Shown here piece by piece: positions 18,402 through 27,604 of a stretch of DNA of 64,000 bases. The stretch spans positions 16,279-80,278 of the forward strand of contig CACOWI010000007.1 of NCBI GenBank assembly GCA_902630885.1. The letters are read 5' to 3'. A model generated the notes under the pieces. That model did no database searches. It had not been told where the DNA came from and was given only the letters and a program-made list of their open reading frames with translations. This DNA comes from an uncultured SAR86 cluster bacterium. GTDB lineage: Bacteria; Pseudomonadota; Gammaproteobacteria; Magnimaribacterales; D2472. Position 1 is the stretch's first letter. The number at the start of each line of letters is the position of its first letter. The position numbers and the translations under genes were made by a program.

Positions 18402-19418
18402 TTTTTTAATAATATATTCACTGCCCCATCTATCATTTGATCTGTAACATTTTGCAGCATTCAAATCACTTTGAATATCTCCAACACATGTTCCAAAATT
18501 TGTATATGAACTTATCCCAGTATCTTTATCATATCCAGCTTCTGGCCACATATGATCAGAGTTTAAATTCAAAATAGACATAATTTTAATGCCGCCTGAA
18601 CATCCTGAATAAACTATTTCCTTAAATTCTTCATAATGTTTGTAGAAAATTTCTTTTGAATTTTGACAATTAAACTTATTTTTCCATTTATCAATAAAAA
18701 CAGATTGACTTTCATAAAAAAGTCCATCGGATGATATTTTTTTGACTGGAGGAATGGTTGTATCATTTAATGAAGCGTATGAAATAAAATTTACAGGTAT
18801 GTCTGGTGTACATGCAAAACCATATCTTGGTAGACCATTTACACTGATTGCTGCTTTGATTGATTCTGGATACATACATGCATATGAATTAACAAACATT
18901 CCACCAGAACTATTTCCTATCAAATAAACATCTTTTACGTTATATTCATTTTGTAATTTTTCAATTAAATTTTTAATAAATTTAGTGTCATCAACGCACG
19001 GAGCCCAACCACATCTACCTCGGTCACATTCTGGAAACTTTGGATATATGATTCTTTTATCATCAGCTAGACAATTATTTGATATTTCATTATGAGAGGT
19101 AGGTCTAACGATGTCATTGAATGTTGTTACTAAAGTATTTTCTTGATCATAAAAATATGTGGATTCAGGATAAACTGCGATAAAATTATACTTATCTGCC
19201 AATTTATTAAATCCTCCAGATACCTCACTCTCAAAACCTGATGCAGTACCTCCATATCCATGAATTCCAAATACTATTTTTGTTTTAGTATCATTATTAT
19301 AGGAATTTGGAACATAAATAAGATAATGTCTTAACATTCCATCTTCATAGATATATATCTTCTCCATATCAGCTGATAACAGATGGTTAATGAAAAATAA
19401 TAAAAAAATATATTTCAT
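18375..19418 (-). CDS. Secreted PHB-depolymerase/feruloyl-esterase-like hydrolase
   Basis: A 347-residue exported protein. A short signal peptide ends at FINHLLSAD. The fold is that of the esterase_PHB (LpqC-like) family: FGIHGYGGTASGFE oxyanion strand, the nucleophile elbow LIGNSSGGMFVNSYACMYPE, and a histidine candidate in LNSDHMWPE near residue 295. Several cysteine pairs (CDRGRCGWAPC, for example) fit a periplasmic or secreted location. Such enzymes hydrolyse polyester or aryl ester substrates; the real one is unknown. Its start overlaps the stop of the upstream lipase-like gene by 4 bp, so the two form an operon. Confidence 0.78.
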   Translation of the reverse strand: MKYIFLLFFINHLLSADMEKIYIYEDGMLRHYLIYVPNSYNNDTKTKIVFGIHGYGGTASGFESEVSGGFNKLADKYNFIAVYPESTYFYDQENTLVTTFNDIVRPTSHNEISNNCLADDKRIIYPKFPECDRGRCGWAPCVDDTKFIKNLIEKLQNEYNVKDVYLIGNSSGGMFVNSYACMYPESIKAAISVNGLPRYGFACTPDIPVNFISYASLNDTTIPPVKKISSDGLFYESQSVFIDKWKNKFNCQNSKEIFYKHYEEFKEIVYSGCSGGIKIMSILNLNSDHMWPEAGYDKDTGISSYTNFGTCVGDIQSDLNAAKCYRSNDRWGSEYIIKKLFSFDNSN

Positions 19419-20317
19419 ATCCTCTCTATAAATGAATTTAGTAACTTATAAGCATCCACTTTTTTAGTTCCGCTGAAGACTTCATGCCTTTCATCTTCAA
19501 AAATTTTAATATCTATATTAATAAAAAATTTTCTTAAAAAATTATATAAAAACATTACTCCCTTTTTAAAGTCACCTACAGGGTCTTCTGAGCCGGATAT
19601 TATTAAAACAGGAATATTTTTGTTTACACTATTATATTTTTTGCTTTTAAAACTATCTTCTATTCCTTGAGCCATATCCATCCATAAACCATTAGTTACT
19701 TTGAATCCACAAAGTTCATCCTTAACATAATCATCAACATTATTATTATCAGTTGAAATCCAATCGCTTATTGTTCTGTTTGGCTTAAAATAATTATTAA
19801 ATCTACCTGTTGTTATTGTTTCCATAACGTTATTGGTGCTGTTTCTGCCATTGAAAAATATGTCTATTTTTATAATTAATTTCTGAGCTGCTATTAGAAA
19901 TTTAGGGAACTTTGAAGATCCAGAAAGAATTAATCCATCAATTTTTAGTTCTTTTTTTAACATTGATAATGCTATCCATGAACCCATGCTATGGGCAAAA
20001 AGAAATTGCTTTAATTCTGGAAAACTATTTTTGGTATCATTAATTAATATTTCATAGTCATTAACTACCAATTCCCAGCCATTTTGACTATCTGAAAACT
20101 TGCCAATGTCATCTTCATTTAAAATTTTCTTACCATGGCCTCTATGATCAACAGCAATCACATGATAACCATCATTATTAAGTTGAGATATAAGCCATTT
20201 ATACCTTCCGATATGTTCAGCTTTACCATGGCAAATATGAACTATTCCTTTGGGATCTAAAATGTTTGATAAATGCACATATAAATAGCTATTATCAATG
20301 GAGGTGTTTAAAATCAT
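19415..20317 (-). CDS. Monoacylglycerol-lipase-like alpha/beta hydrolase (S33/Hydrolase_4)
   Basis: A 300-residue lysophospholipase or monoglyceride-lipase family protein: HICHGKAEHIGRYKWL at the oxyanion region, VIAVDHRGHGKK, nucleophile elbow AHSMGSWIAL, an acid candidate in ISGSEDPVGDF and a catalytic His in DERHEVFSG. This motif series is typical of the Hydrolase_4 group, which acts on monoacylglycerols and lysophospholipids. No signal peptide is seen, so it is probably cytosolic or peripheral. It is the first gene of a two-hydrolase operon and is divergent from the KAS III gene. Confidence 0.82.
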   Translation of the reverse strand: MILNTSIDNSYLYVHLSNILDPKGIVHICHGKAEHIGRYKWLISQLNNDGYHVIAVDHRGHGKKILNEDDIGKFSDSQNGWELVVNDYEILINDTKNSFPELKQFLFAHSMGSWIALSMLKKELKIDGLILSGSSKFPKFLIAAQKLIIKIDIFFNGRNSTNNVMETITTGRFNNYFKPNRTISDWISTDNNNVDDYVKDELCGFKVTNGLWMDMAQGIEDSFKSKKYNSVNKNIPVLIISGSEDPVGDFKKGVMFLYNFLRKFFINIDIKIFEDERHEVFSGTKKVDAYKLLNSFIERI

Positions 20318-20354
20318 AATTTATAATAATAGTATATAAAGTTTTTAAAATATT

Positions 20355-21470
20355 ATGAAAGATATTCATATAGCTGGTACAGGCATTTGGTATCCAGAAG
20401 ATACAATTAGTAACGAAGAAATCGTGCTGTCCTTTAACTCATACGTTGATAATTTTAACGATCTTAACAAAGATAAAATTGAAGATGGGAAAATTCAAAA
20501 ACTTGAATATTCTTCAACAGAGTTTATTGAAAAAGCTTCCGGTATAAAAACAAGACACGTAATTGATAAAAAAAATATCTTAGACATTAATAAAATGATG
20601 CCTTCAGTTGTTCATGAAGACGAATCAAAAATGTCAATACATGCTGAAGTCGGAATTAAAGCAGCAAAAAAAGCTATGAATAATGCTGGAGTTACATCAT
20701 CTGATATTGATGCTGTTATATTAGGAACATCTCATGCTGCTAGAAACTATCCATCAGTTGCCATTGAAATACAAAATGAACTTGGAATCGATGGATACGC
20801 ATACGATATGTTGGTTGGGTGTTCTTCAACTACATTTGCTATTAATAATGCTGTTAGCGATATTACTTCCGGTATTGCAAATACCGTACTTGTTATAAAT
20901 CCAGAAATATCTACTCCATTTGTAAATTATGCTAAAAGAGATATTCATTTTATTTTTGGTGATGGTTGTGTTGCAACAATCGTTTCAAAAAATAATACTT
21001 CAAATAATAGTTTTAAAGTTATAGATAGAAAATTAATTACAAAGTTTTCTAATAATATAAGAAGTGATTGGAGTTACCTAGCAAGAGCTGCTAGTGATGA
21101 AAAATCCTATGAAGATTTGCTATTTTATCAAAATGGAAATAGTGTATTTAAAGAGGTTTGTCCAATGGTTGCAAAGTTTATTAACAACCAATTAGAAGAA
21201 AATAATCTTAAGTCTGATGATATTAAAAAGTTTTGGTTACATCAGGCCAATGCGAGAATGGTGAATCTAATAGTTTCTAAGGTAATAGGGTCAGACAATT
21301 TTGATACTTCGCTTGCCCCACTTCCAATAGAAAAATTCGGAAATTTAGCAAGTGCAGGATCGATGTTTGCATTCAATCTTCACAATGATCTCAAATCAGG
21401 TGAGAAAGGTTTGATATGTTCTTTTGGAGCAGGTTATTCAGTTTGTTCAATAATTGTAGAAAAAACATAA
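20355..21470 (+). CDS. Beta-ketoacyl-ACP synthase III family protein
   Basis: A 371-residue thiolase-fold enzyme with a complete FabH triad: Cys156 in VGCSSTTFAI, His296 in HQANARMVN and Asn330 in FGNLASAG. It condenses an acyl-CoA primer with malonyl-ACP or a related extender. It is about 50 residues longer than E. coli FabH, with extra sequence between about 25 and 60 and again around 80-95. No fatty-acid-synthesis genes (plsX, fabD, fabG, acpP) adjoin it, so it is more likely an accessory KAS III for a special primer than the housekeeping copy. It has its own start 37 bp from the divergent lipase gene. Confidence 0.85.
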   Translation: MKDIHIAGTGIWYPEDTISNEEIVLSFNSYVDNFNDLNKDKIEDGKIQKLEYSSTEFIEKASGIKTRHVIDKKNILDINKMMPSVVHEDESKMSIHAEVGIKAAKKAMNNAGVTSSDIDAVILGTSHAARNYPSVAIEIQNELGIDGYAYDMLVGCSSTTFAINNAVSDITSGIANTVLVINPEISTPFVNYAKRDIHFIFGDGCVATIVSKNNTSNNSFKVIDRKLITKFSNNIRSDWSYLARAASDEKSYEDLLFYQNGNSVFKEVCPMVAKFINNQLEENNLKSDDIKKFWLHQANARMVNLIVSKVIGSDNFDTSLAPLPIEKFGNLASAGSMFAFNLHNDLKSGEKGLICSFGAGYSVCSIIVEKT

Positions 21471-21511
21471 TTAAAATATATTTAAAATAATAAAACATTT
21501 ATAATTCGAGC

Positions 21512-21655
21512 ATGGGTGAATACGATGCAGTTTGGGTTTTTCTTATCTCTTTAGTTTTTGTTGGTTTTTATATTTATATAGAAGCAAGGCCAAAAGGCTC
21601 AAACTTATTTGGGAATATTTCCGATACTATTGGAAGATTTTTTAGAAAAAGATAG
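21512..21655 (+). CDS. Very small single-pass membrane protein
   Basis: A 47-residue frame: MGEYDAVWVFLISLVFVGFYIYI forms one N-terminal membrane helix, followed by a polar, basic tail ending SDTIGRFFRKR. It starts 41 bp after the KAS III stop and ends just before the preferred TspO start. The helix followed by a basic end fits an inner-membrane protein with a cytoplasmic tail. Function unknown. Confidence 0.5.
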   Translation: MGEYDAVWVFLISLVFVGFYIYIEARPKGSNLFGNISDTIGRFFRKR

Positions 21656-21656
21656 A

Positions 21657-22097
21657 TTGTTTAATAAGAAGTTAAGTGTTTTCATATTTACCTTTCTGGC
21701 TCTTATTTTAGGTGGGTTATCATCATCAAATACTGCCGAAGATATATGGTATCAGGAACTAACGAAGTCATTATTAAATCCGCCTGGTTATGTATTTGGA
21801 ATCGTTTGGCCAATTCTTTATGTATTTATGTCAATTTCTGCTTATAGAGCGTTTAATTCAATATACAAAATTTTTTATGTTCAGCTTTTCTTTAATACAA
21901 TATGGTCTTGGTTATTTTTTGCATTTAATTTACCTGTAATTGCTCTTATTGATATATGCTTACTTATATTTTTAAATACTAAAATAACGCTTACTCTTTT
22001 AAAGATAGATAAAATATCAACTTTCTTATACGTGCCTTATGTTCTTTGGTTATGTTTTGCGTCTTACTTAAATCTATTCATTGTTGTTAATAATTAG
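21657..22097 (+). CDS. tspO: TspO/MBR family protein
   Basis: A five-helix tryptophan-rich sensory protein. Family signatures are seen: WYQELTKSLLNPPGYVFGIVWPILYVFMSISAYRAF is present in pieces, then VQLFFNTIWSWLFFAF and a C-terminal VPYVLWLCFASYLN. Such proteins bind porphyrins or sterols in the outer membrane of bacteria and mitochondria. There is no ATG in a sensible place. I prefer TTG at 21657 (146 residues), because it puts the conserved WY at the family position. TTG at 21609 (162 residues) would overlap the small upstream gene. It overlaps the convergent NupC stop by 4 bp. Confidence 0.85.
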   Translation: MFNKKLSVFIFTFLALILGGLSSSNTAEDIWYQELTKSLLNPPGYVFGIVWPILYVFMSISAYRAFNSIYKIFYVQLFFNTIWSWLFFAFNLPVIALIDICLLIFLNTKITLTLLKIDKISTFLYVPYVLWLCFASYLNLFIVVNN

Positions 22098-23344
22098 ATA
22101 AAAATTCCCACTATGAGGCCGGTCATACATGATGCAAGTGTAGCTCCTACAAGGGCTTTGAATGAAACACTAATTAAGTCATCTTTTCGCTCAGGAGCCA
22201 TTGCAGTTATACCTGAAATCAATATACCTACTGATGATAAATTTGCAAAACCGCACAAACTATAAAATGTAATTAATTTTGATCTATCCGAAAGTTCACC
22301 ACTTTCTAAGGCGGCTAATGCAGGATATGCAACAAATTCATTTAATGTTGTTTTAATTCCAAGCAACTCTCCTGCAATTACTGCTTCATCCCAAGGTATA
22401 CCCATTAACCAAGCTATTGGAGCAAAAATATAACCTAAAATTATTTCTATTGATAAATCAAAACCTAGCTGATAAGAAATAGAGCCCAAAATAGAATTAA
22501 CAATATAAACCAATGCAATTACAGCAATAAGAATAGTGCCAACACTTACTGCAATACTTGCTCCATCGGAAGTACCTCTCGTAACGGCATCCATTGTGCT
22601 TTTATAAACTTTTGGAACTTTATTTTCGTTAAAATCAGTAATTGAATTAGATGGAATCATAATATTTGCATACATAATTGCTGCAGGAACTGATAGAACT
22701 GAAGCAGTAATAAAATGTTGGATTAAGTTCTCATTAATAAAAGCATTTTCTAGAATACTAATAAGTGCCACCATTACTGAACCAGCAACAGTAGCCATGC
22801 CAGCTGTCATAAGAATTAGTAGTTCTTTATTTGATAATTTTCCAACGTAAGGTCTGACTAATAACGGTGCTTCGACTTGACCGACAAATATATTAGCAGC
22901 AGCTCCTAGACCAACTGGTCCTCCGATGTTAAAAAGTTTTTGACATGCTTTAGATATTAAGTTGACAATAAAAGGCAAGATTCCCCAATACCATAAAATT
23001 GCAGATATACATGCCATCACAATAATGTATGGAAGAACTCCAAATGCAAATGTTTCTAGTAGAGATCTATATGGGCTTTCATCATCAGACGGTGGATAAC
23101 CAAAAACAAAATTTGCTCCTTCAATAGTTGCTTCTTGAAGAATAACAACTCCATTTCCAAGAACTTCAAATGCGCTTATAACAAAAGGTACTTTTAATAA
23201 AATAGCTGCTAGTAATACCTGAGACAAAATGCCATAAAAGACATATTTGTAATTTATAATCTTATAATTATCTGACAGGGGGACAGCTATAAAAACTAAA
23301 CCAATAAAACCAATAAGTATTTGTAAAAGAGTATAAAAATCCAT
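22094..23344 (-). CDS. NupC-type concentrative nucleoside transporter
   Basis: A 416-residue CNT-family carrier with the Nucleos_tra2_N, gate and C-terminal layout. Recognisable pieces are SKACQKLFNIGGPVGLGAAANIFVGQVEAPLLVRPY, in which the GQxEAPLLV motif contacts nucleoside; MTAGMATVAGSVMVA; GTSDGASIAVSVGTILIA; and CGFANLSSVGILI. It imports nucleosides with sodium or protons. It lies 1 bp downstream of the 2OG-Fe(II) oxygenase gene and is surely co-transcribed with it, which suggests a nucleoside or nucleobase use pathway. Confidence 0.92.
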   Translation of the reverse strand: MDFYTLLQILIGFIGLVFIAVPLSDNYKIINYKYVFYGILSQVLLAAILLKVPFVISAFEVLGNGVVILQEATIEGANFVFGYPPSDDESPYRSLLETFAFGVLPYIIVMACISAILWYWGILPFIVNLISKACQKLFNIGGPVGLGAAANIFVGQVEAPLLVRPYVGKLSNKELLILMTAGMATVAGSVMVALISILENAFINENLIQHFITASVLSVPAAIMYANIMIPSNSITDFNENKVPKVYKSTMDAVTRGTSDGASIAVSVGTILIAVIALVYIVNSILGSISYQLGFDLSIEIILGYIFAPIAWLMGIPWDEAVIAGELLGIKTTLNEFVAYPALAALESGELSDRSKLITFYSLCGFANLSSVGILISGITAMAPERKDDLISVSFKALVGATLASCMTGLIVGIFI

Positions 23345-23345
23345 A

Positions 23346-24248
23346 TTAATAAAGTTTTATTTCTTTAAGTCTTTGATCTAAAAAATCGTCTGCAAGAATA
23401 CCCTCATCATTGTCCCTAAAAATTGATTTCAAGTTAATCGATGGAGCTGGATGGAGAAAAAATGGAATACTATATCTAGATTTTGGTTCTGCATCTTCAT
23501 CTTGTATGACTCTATGTGTAGTACTTTTTAATTTCTTATCAGTAATAAGTTGCATCATGTCACCAATATTACAAACAATCGCCTCAGAACTTGGTGCAAC
23601 TTTAATCCATTCACCCTCTTTATTAAGAACTTCGAGGCCACCCTCTTCAGCACCTATTAAGAGAGTTATTAAGTTTATGTCTTCGTGAGCCCTAGCTCTG
23701 TGTGGATTTGACAAAGATTCAACTGGTGGATAATGAATAGATCTTAGTAGTGAATTACCTTTTTCGACCCAAGGAGTAAAAAAGTTATTATCAAGACCAA
23801 GAGATAAAGCAATCACTGATAAAACCCTTGAACCTATTTTGTGTAATTCGCAATAAAGTTCATCAAAATTTTTGTTAAATTCAGGTAACTGTTCGATTAT
23901 AAGATTTTTAGGTATTTTTTTATCAAATGAATCATCAACAACTGGTCCATGATGCCAAAATTCTTTTTGGTCTGCTATCTTTTCTCCAACTGCTGTTTCT
24001 ATTCCTTTTGGTGTATATCCTCTTGCACCTTTTGATCCAACTGAACTATATGTATTTTTAATTTCATAATTCAAATCAAAAAATGCTTTAGATGATTTGT
24101 AACATCTATCTACAAGATTCTTCGATAAGCCGTGCTCAGTAATTGAAAAAAATCCATGGTCTGATAAAGCTTCTTTTAGAAGATTAATTGATATAAAGTC
24201 GCCTTTTTCAATTTCTTTGAAGGACAATTCTGGTATTAAGCTACTCAT
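23346..24248 (-). CDS. 2-oxoglutarate/Fe(II) oxygenase, isopenicillin-N-synthase-like
   Basis: A 300-residue non-haem iron oxygenase with DIOX_N (about 5-120: FFSITEHGLSKNLVDRCY) and the 2OG-FeII_Oxy core. The iron facial triad is in RAHEDINLITLL (His and Asp) and STTHRVI (His); the 2-oxoglutarate carboxylate site is SRYSIPFFLHP (Arg and Ser). The branch includes thymine dioxygenase, gibberellin oxidases and isopenicillin N synthase. Co-transcription with a nucleoside transporter 1 bp away makes a pyrimidine or nucleoside substrate an attractive guess, not a conclusion. Confidence 0.85.
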   Translation of the reverse strand: MSSLIPELSFKEIEKGDFISINLLKEALSDHGFFSITEHGLSKNLVDRCYKSSKAFFDLNYEIKNTYSSVGSKGARGYTPKGIETAVGEKIADQKEFWHHGPVVDDSFDKKIPKNLIIEQLPEFNKNFDELYCELHKIGSRVLSVIALSLGLDNNFFTPWVEKGNSLLRSIHYPPVESLSNPHRARAHEDINLITLLIGAEEGGLEVLNKEGEWIKVAPSSEAIVCNIGDMMQLITDKKLKSTTHRVIQDEDAEPKSRYSIPFFLHPAPSINLKSIFRDNDEGILADDFLDQRLKEIKLY

Positions 24249-24253
24249 AATAA

Positions 24254-24276
24254 AAAGGCGGTCTAAAACCGCCTTT
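24254..24276 (-). terminator. Rho-independent terminator after Oar-type receptor
   Basis: A 9-bp stem (AAAGGCGGT with ACCGCCTTT) and a 5-base loop is flanked on the minus strand by a T-run. It lies between the Oar-type receptor stop (24296) and the oxygenase start (24248) and should separate these units. Confidence 0.82.
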
Positions 24277-24295
24277 AAATTATATATAAGTATTA

Positions 24296-27200
24296 TTAGA
24301 AATTATACTTAATTCCAAGTTGAGCTCTCCAAACACTCTGTGTTGCAGAAAGACTCATGTTATATGGATTATCGAAACTATATCTGAATGCATTTCTACT
24401 ATAGTCATATCTAGATCCATCAATGATTTTTAAATCAATCACCGGAATCCTGCCAGAGTAATATCCATATCTAATTACACCCTTATCGTCATCAATTAAA
24501 TTGAGTAAATTTTCTATACCAAGTGTTATAACAAACTCATCATCACCTCTAAAACCTGGCAAGATTTGAGTTACCTTGAAGTCTAAAGATGATTGCCATG
24601 GGAATCTCATAGACCCTCTATCAGCAATTTGTCCAGCCTTACCTTCAAGACCAAAAACATTGTATAAAAGATTTAATACTGCTTCTTCTCTAGCCAAAGC
24701 ATCAGCAGATCCTTCATCTCTGCAGCTTGATGAGTAACAAACTAATGGATCATTTCTTGTAGGTATATATAAAAGAGATGAACTATCATCATTTAAATTA
24801 TAGTCATAACCAAACGCTCTTGCTTTATAGTCACTTGTTCTACCTGTGAAAGTATCAAAAGTTGGATAAGCAGGTAAGCCTGATTTTCTCTCAAATATTA
24901 AAGTAAATGTAGTTGGTTTATCTGCACCGAAGAAATAGTGTTTAGATCTTAATGTTGCAAGAAGTCTATGTTCAGTTTCATATATTGATGTCATAGCTCT
25001 TCTATTATTAAAATCAATTGCTCCAGTCTTACCGTAGTTTGAATTAGATGTTGATGATGTCATACCGTTAAGTTCAGTATTATCTTGACCTGTATAACTT
25101 AATGATAGAACAGTATCACCATCTCTGAATGCCTTATTTAAGGTTGCTGAAATAACCTCCCTTTCACCACAGCAATCATTATATAAACCAGCTTTGTATG
25201 TCCTTCTCCCAGTCATGTTGTATATTGGTCTTCCATCAGGAGCAACTTCTGTTGGAACTGTTGGAATATCGCCGTTAAGCGGATATCCAGTGTCTATAAC
25301 TTTATACAAAGCTTCTTCTTGTTCAGATTTTAAATATGTAACACTTAAATCCATGTCATATGGCAAATCTCTCTCATATGTAATATTTAAAATTTCTGAA
25401 TCTGGCCACTCGAAACTTGGCGCAATAAAATCAATCTTTGAGCTAGTTAACGGAGCATCAGTTATAGCTTGTTGAACGCAAGCTGGCAAGCCAGAACCAG
25501 CTGAGGTTAATGGATTGCATCCAGCTGGCGCATAGCTGCTGTTATAAGCAGATACTCTAACACCATCATTTGTATAAGCATTAGATATCCATACAGTGGG
25601 TAATTTTGATGAATATGTTCCATAAGTAACATTAATATCACTTACGTCATCGATAACATAATCAACACCAAATCTTATATTTGTTAGACTTGCTCCATCA
25701 ATACCGCCATTTGCAAATCCGTATGTAGATTTAAAATCTGCATTTAATGATGGATCATCATCAGAATCATATTCATCATATCTAATACCAGCTGTTAAAG
25801 TTAATCTATCTGATAAAGTATATTCATCCATGACATACATTGAAGTTAAACCATAATCAAAAATTGCTGCAGCATCATCAACATTTCCCGATTTAGCATT
25901 ATTTGCACTAAATGAACTTGCAACTCCTGCTTCATAATCTGCTAATGAGTCAAACTCCCATTCACCATCTTGAGCAACAATAAATACGTTATAAATATCA
26001 TAGGTTGTATTTTCAAATCCGGCTGTAATCTTGTGATCACCTGTATAGTATGTAAGCTTACCTTTAAAGTAGTCTGTTTCTGTGGCCAATGCATTTGCAC
26101 TTCTGTATATATCAGCACCAAGATAAACTCTCATACCATAAGCATCATCAATATAAAAATTAGGAACATTTTGGCCTGCAGGTGAGTTTTGACTAGTATC
26201 AGTACTTTTTGTTGAATAATAAATCTCAGAGATTAAGTTATCAGACCAATCTGACACTAATAATATACTTGAAGTATCAGTTTCCTCCCCTTTAAAATAA
26301 GATGCTGACTCAAAATAGAAACTTGAATTACTTCCTTCAGCTCTTAAACGATCCCCTTCAGTGTTTTTGTAGTTATAAGTAACCCTATGACTATCATTAA
26401 TTATCCAATCGATTCTTAATGATGTATTTTCTTGCTGTGACTCTGTTGTAGTTGCCACACCCAACGGATCCCATCCATATTTTGTTTTAGTGAGGTTTCT
26501 TATGTAATCAACCTGTTGCAATGTAATTGCTTGTTCATTTGCTGCTCCGGATCCAGCAGGACCATAAAGGACAGGATTGGTTACTGTTGATTCTTCATAT
26601 GTAAAATAGAAGAATGCTTTATCTTTGATAATTGGACCACCAAAGGTAAAACTTTCAGCTGTATCTTCTTTATCAAAAGTGTATTTTTTACCTTCAATTT
26701 TATCTCCATAAAATTGATCGCCACGATCATAAAAACCAACACTTCCTTCAAATTCGTTCGTACCACCTTTTGTTACAAACTCAATGATTCCCCCTCTGAA
26801 ATTTGAGTATTCAACAGATGCAGGAGCAACTTTCACTGACATTTGTTCAATTGAATCTAAGTTGATTGGGCTTCTTTGAGATGGATATCCATTATCATTT
26901 AAACCAAAATCGTCGTTAAAAGAAACACCGTCAACTTTAATATCATTACTTCTTGGGTGTGCTCCACCAATTGAAATACTTGCATATTCTTCTTCAGTGT
27001 CATCCAGCGAAACTAATGGATTTAATTTAATTAAATCTTTGATGTCTCTTGTTATCGATGGTGTATCTTGGATAGTTTGTGCATCTATAGTCGATGAGAA
27101 TCCAAGACCATCATCTGCAGTTACTCGTTGAGCAGTAACAACAACATCGTCAACAGATTCTGCTGAATTTAAGACAAAGGATAGTCTTGATGTTTCACCA

Positions 27201-27487
27201 ACAACTAGACTTGTAGTAACTTCATCAGATAGAAGACCAGCAGCAGATACCTTAATTGTATATGGTCCACCAGGCCTCAAACCACCTGCAAAATATTTAC
27301 CAGATGAATCAGTTGTTCTGGTTACAACTGTATTGGTAGGTTCGTAAGTAATCTCAACTTGAGCTCCACTAACAGAACCATCTGCAGAAGAAACTGATCC
27401 GGTTATATCCGATGTGAGTTCTTGTGAGTTAAGGTTTGGTAAGAGAAAAATTGAGAATAGAGAGATTTTTAAAAAATTCCGTATCAT
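24296..27487 (-). CDS. Oar-type TonB-dependent receptor with carboxypeptidase-like domain
   Basis: About 1063 residues from the ATG at 27487; a GTG at 27499 is possible, but the AGGGG ribosome site fits the ATG better. A signal peptide ends near LLPNLNSQE. It is followed by a carboxypeptidase-regulatory-like beta domain (about 30-115: GSVSSADGSVSGAQVEITYE, YFAGGLRPGGPYTIKVSAAG). The plug comes next (VDDVVVTAQRVTADDGLGFS, IKVDGVSFNDDFGLNDNG, NFRGGIIEFVTKGG), then a large barrel ending RAQLGIKYNF. Oar-like receptors are associated with large or proteinaceous substrates and secretion-linked functions in Bacteroidetes and marine gammaproteobacteria. It appears to be transcribed alone. Confidence 0.92.
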   Translation of the reverse strand: MIRNFLKISLFSIFLLPNLNSQELTSDITGSVSSADGSVSGAQVEITYEPTNTVVTRTTDSSGKYFAGGLRPGGPYTIKVSAAGLLSDEVTTSLVVGETSRLSFVLNSAESVDDVVVTAQRVTADDGLGFSSTIDAQTIQDTPSITRDIKDLIKLNPLVSLDDTEEEYASISIGGAHPRSNDIKVDGVSFNDDFGLNDNGYPSQRSPINLDSIEQMSVKVAPASVEYSNFRGGIIEFVTKGGTNEFEGSVGFYDRGDQFYGDKIEGKKYTFDKEDTAESFTFGGPIIKDKAFFYFTYEESTVTNPVLYGPAGSGAANEQAITLQQVDYIRNLTKTKYGWDPLGVATTTESQQENTSLRIDWIINDSHRVTYNYKNTEGDRLRAEGSNSSFYFESASYFKGEETDTSSILLVSDWSDNLISEIYYSTKSTDTSQNSPAGQNVPNFYIDDAYGMRVYLGADIYRSANALATETDYFKGKLTYYTGDHKITAGFENTTYDIYNVFIVAQDGEWEFDSLADYEAGVASSFSANNAKSGNVDDAAAIFDYGLTSMYVMDEYTLSDRLTLTAGIRYDEYDSDDDPSLNADFKSTYGFANGGIDGASLTNIRFGVDYVIDDVSDINVTYGTYSSKLPTVWISNAYTNDGVRVSAYNSSYAPAGCNPLTSAGSGLPACVQQAITDAPLTSSKIDFIAPSFEWPDSEILNITYERDLPYDMDLSVTYLKSEQEEALYKVIDTGYPLNGDIPTVPTEVAPDGRPIYNMTGRRTYKAGLYNDCCGEREVISATLNKAFRDGDTVLSLSYTGQDNTELNGMTSSTSNSNYGKTGAIDFNNRRAMTSIYETEHRLLATLRSKHYFFGADKPTTFTLIFERKSGLPAYPTFDTFTGRTSDYKARAFGYDYNLNDDSSSLLYIPTRNDPLVCYSSSCRDEGSADALAREEAVLNLLYNVFGLEGKAGQIADRGSMRFPWQSSLDFKVTQILPGFRGDDEFVITLGIENLLNLIDDDKGVIRYGYYSGRIPVIDLKIIDGSRYDYSRNAFRYSFDNPYNMSLSATQSVWRAQLGIKYNF

Positions 27488-27604
27488 AATAAAACACACC
27501 CCTATATGTGATAATTAAGTTATACAGATAATATATATCAAAATTCCAATAAGGACTATTAGATTTTTGTAAATTTTTTGTGAAGTTTAAATTAATACCT
27601 AATT

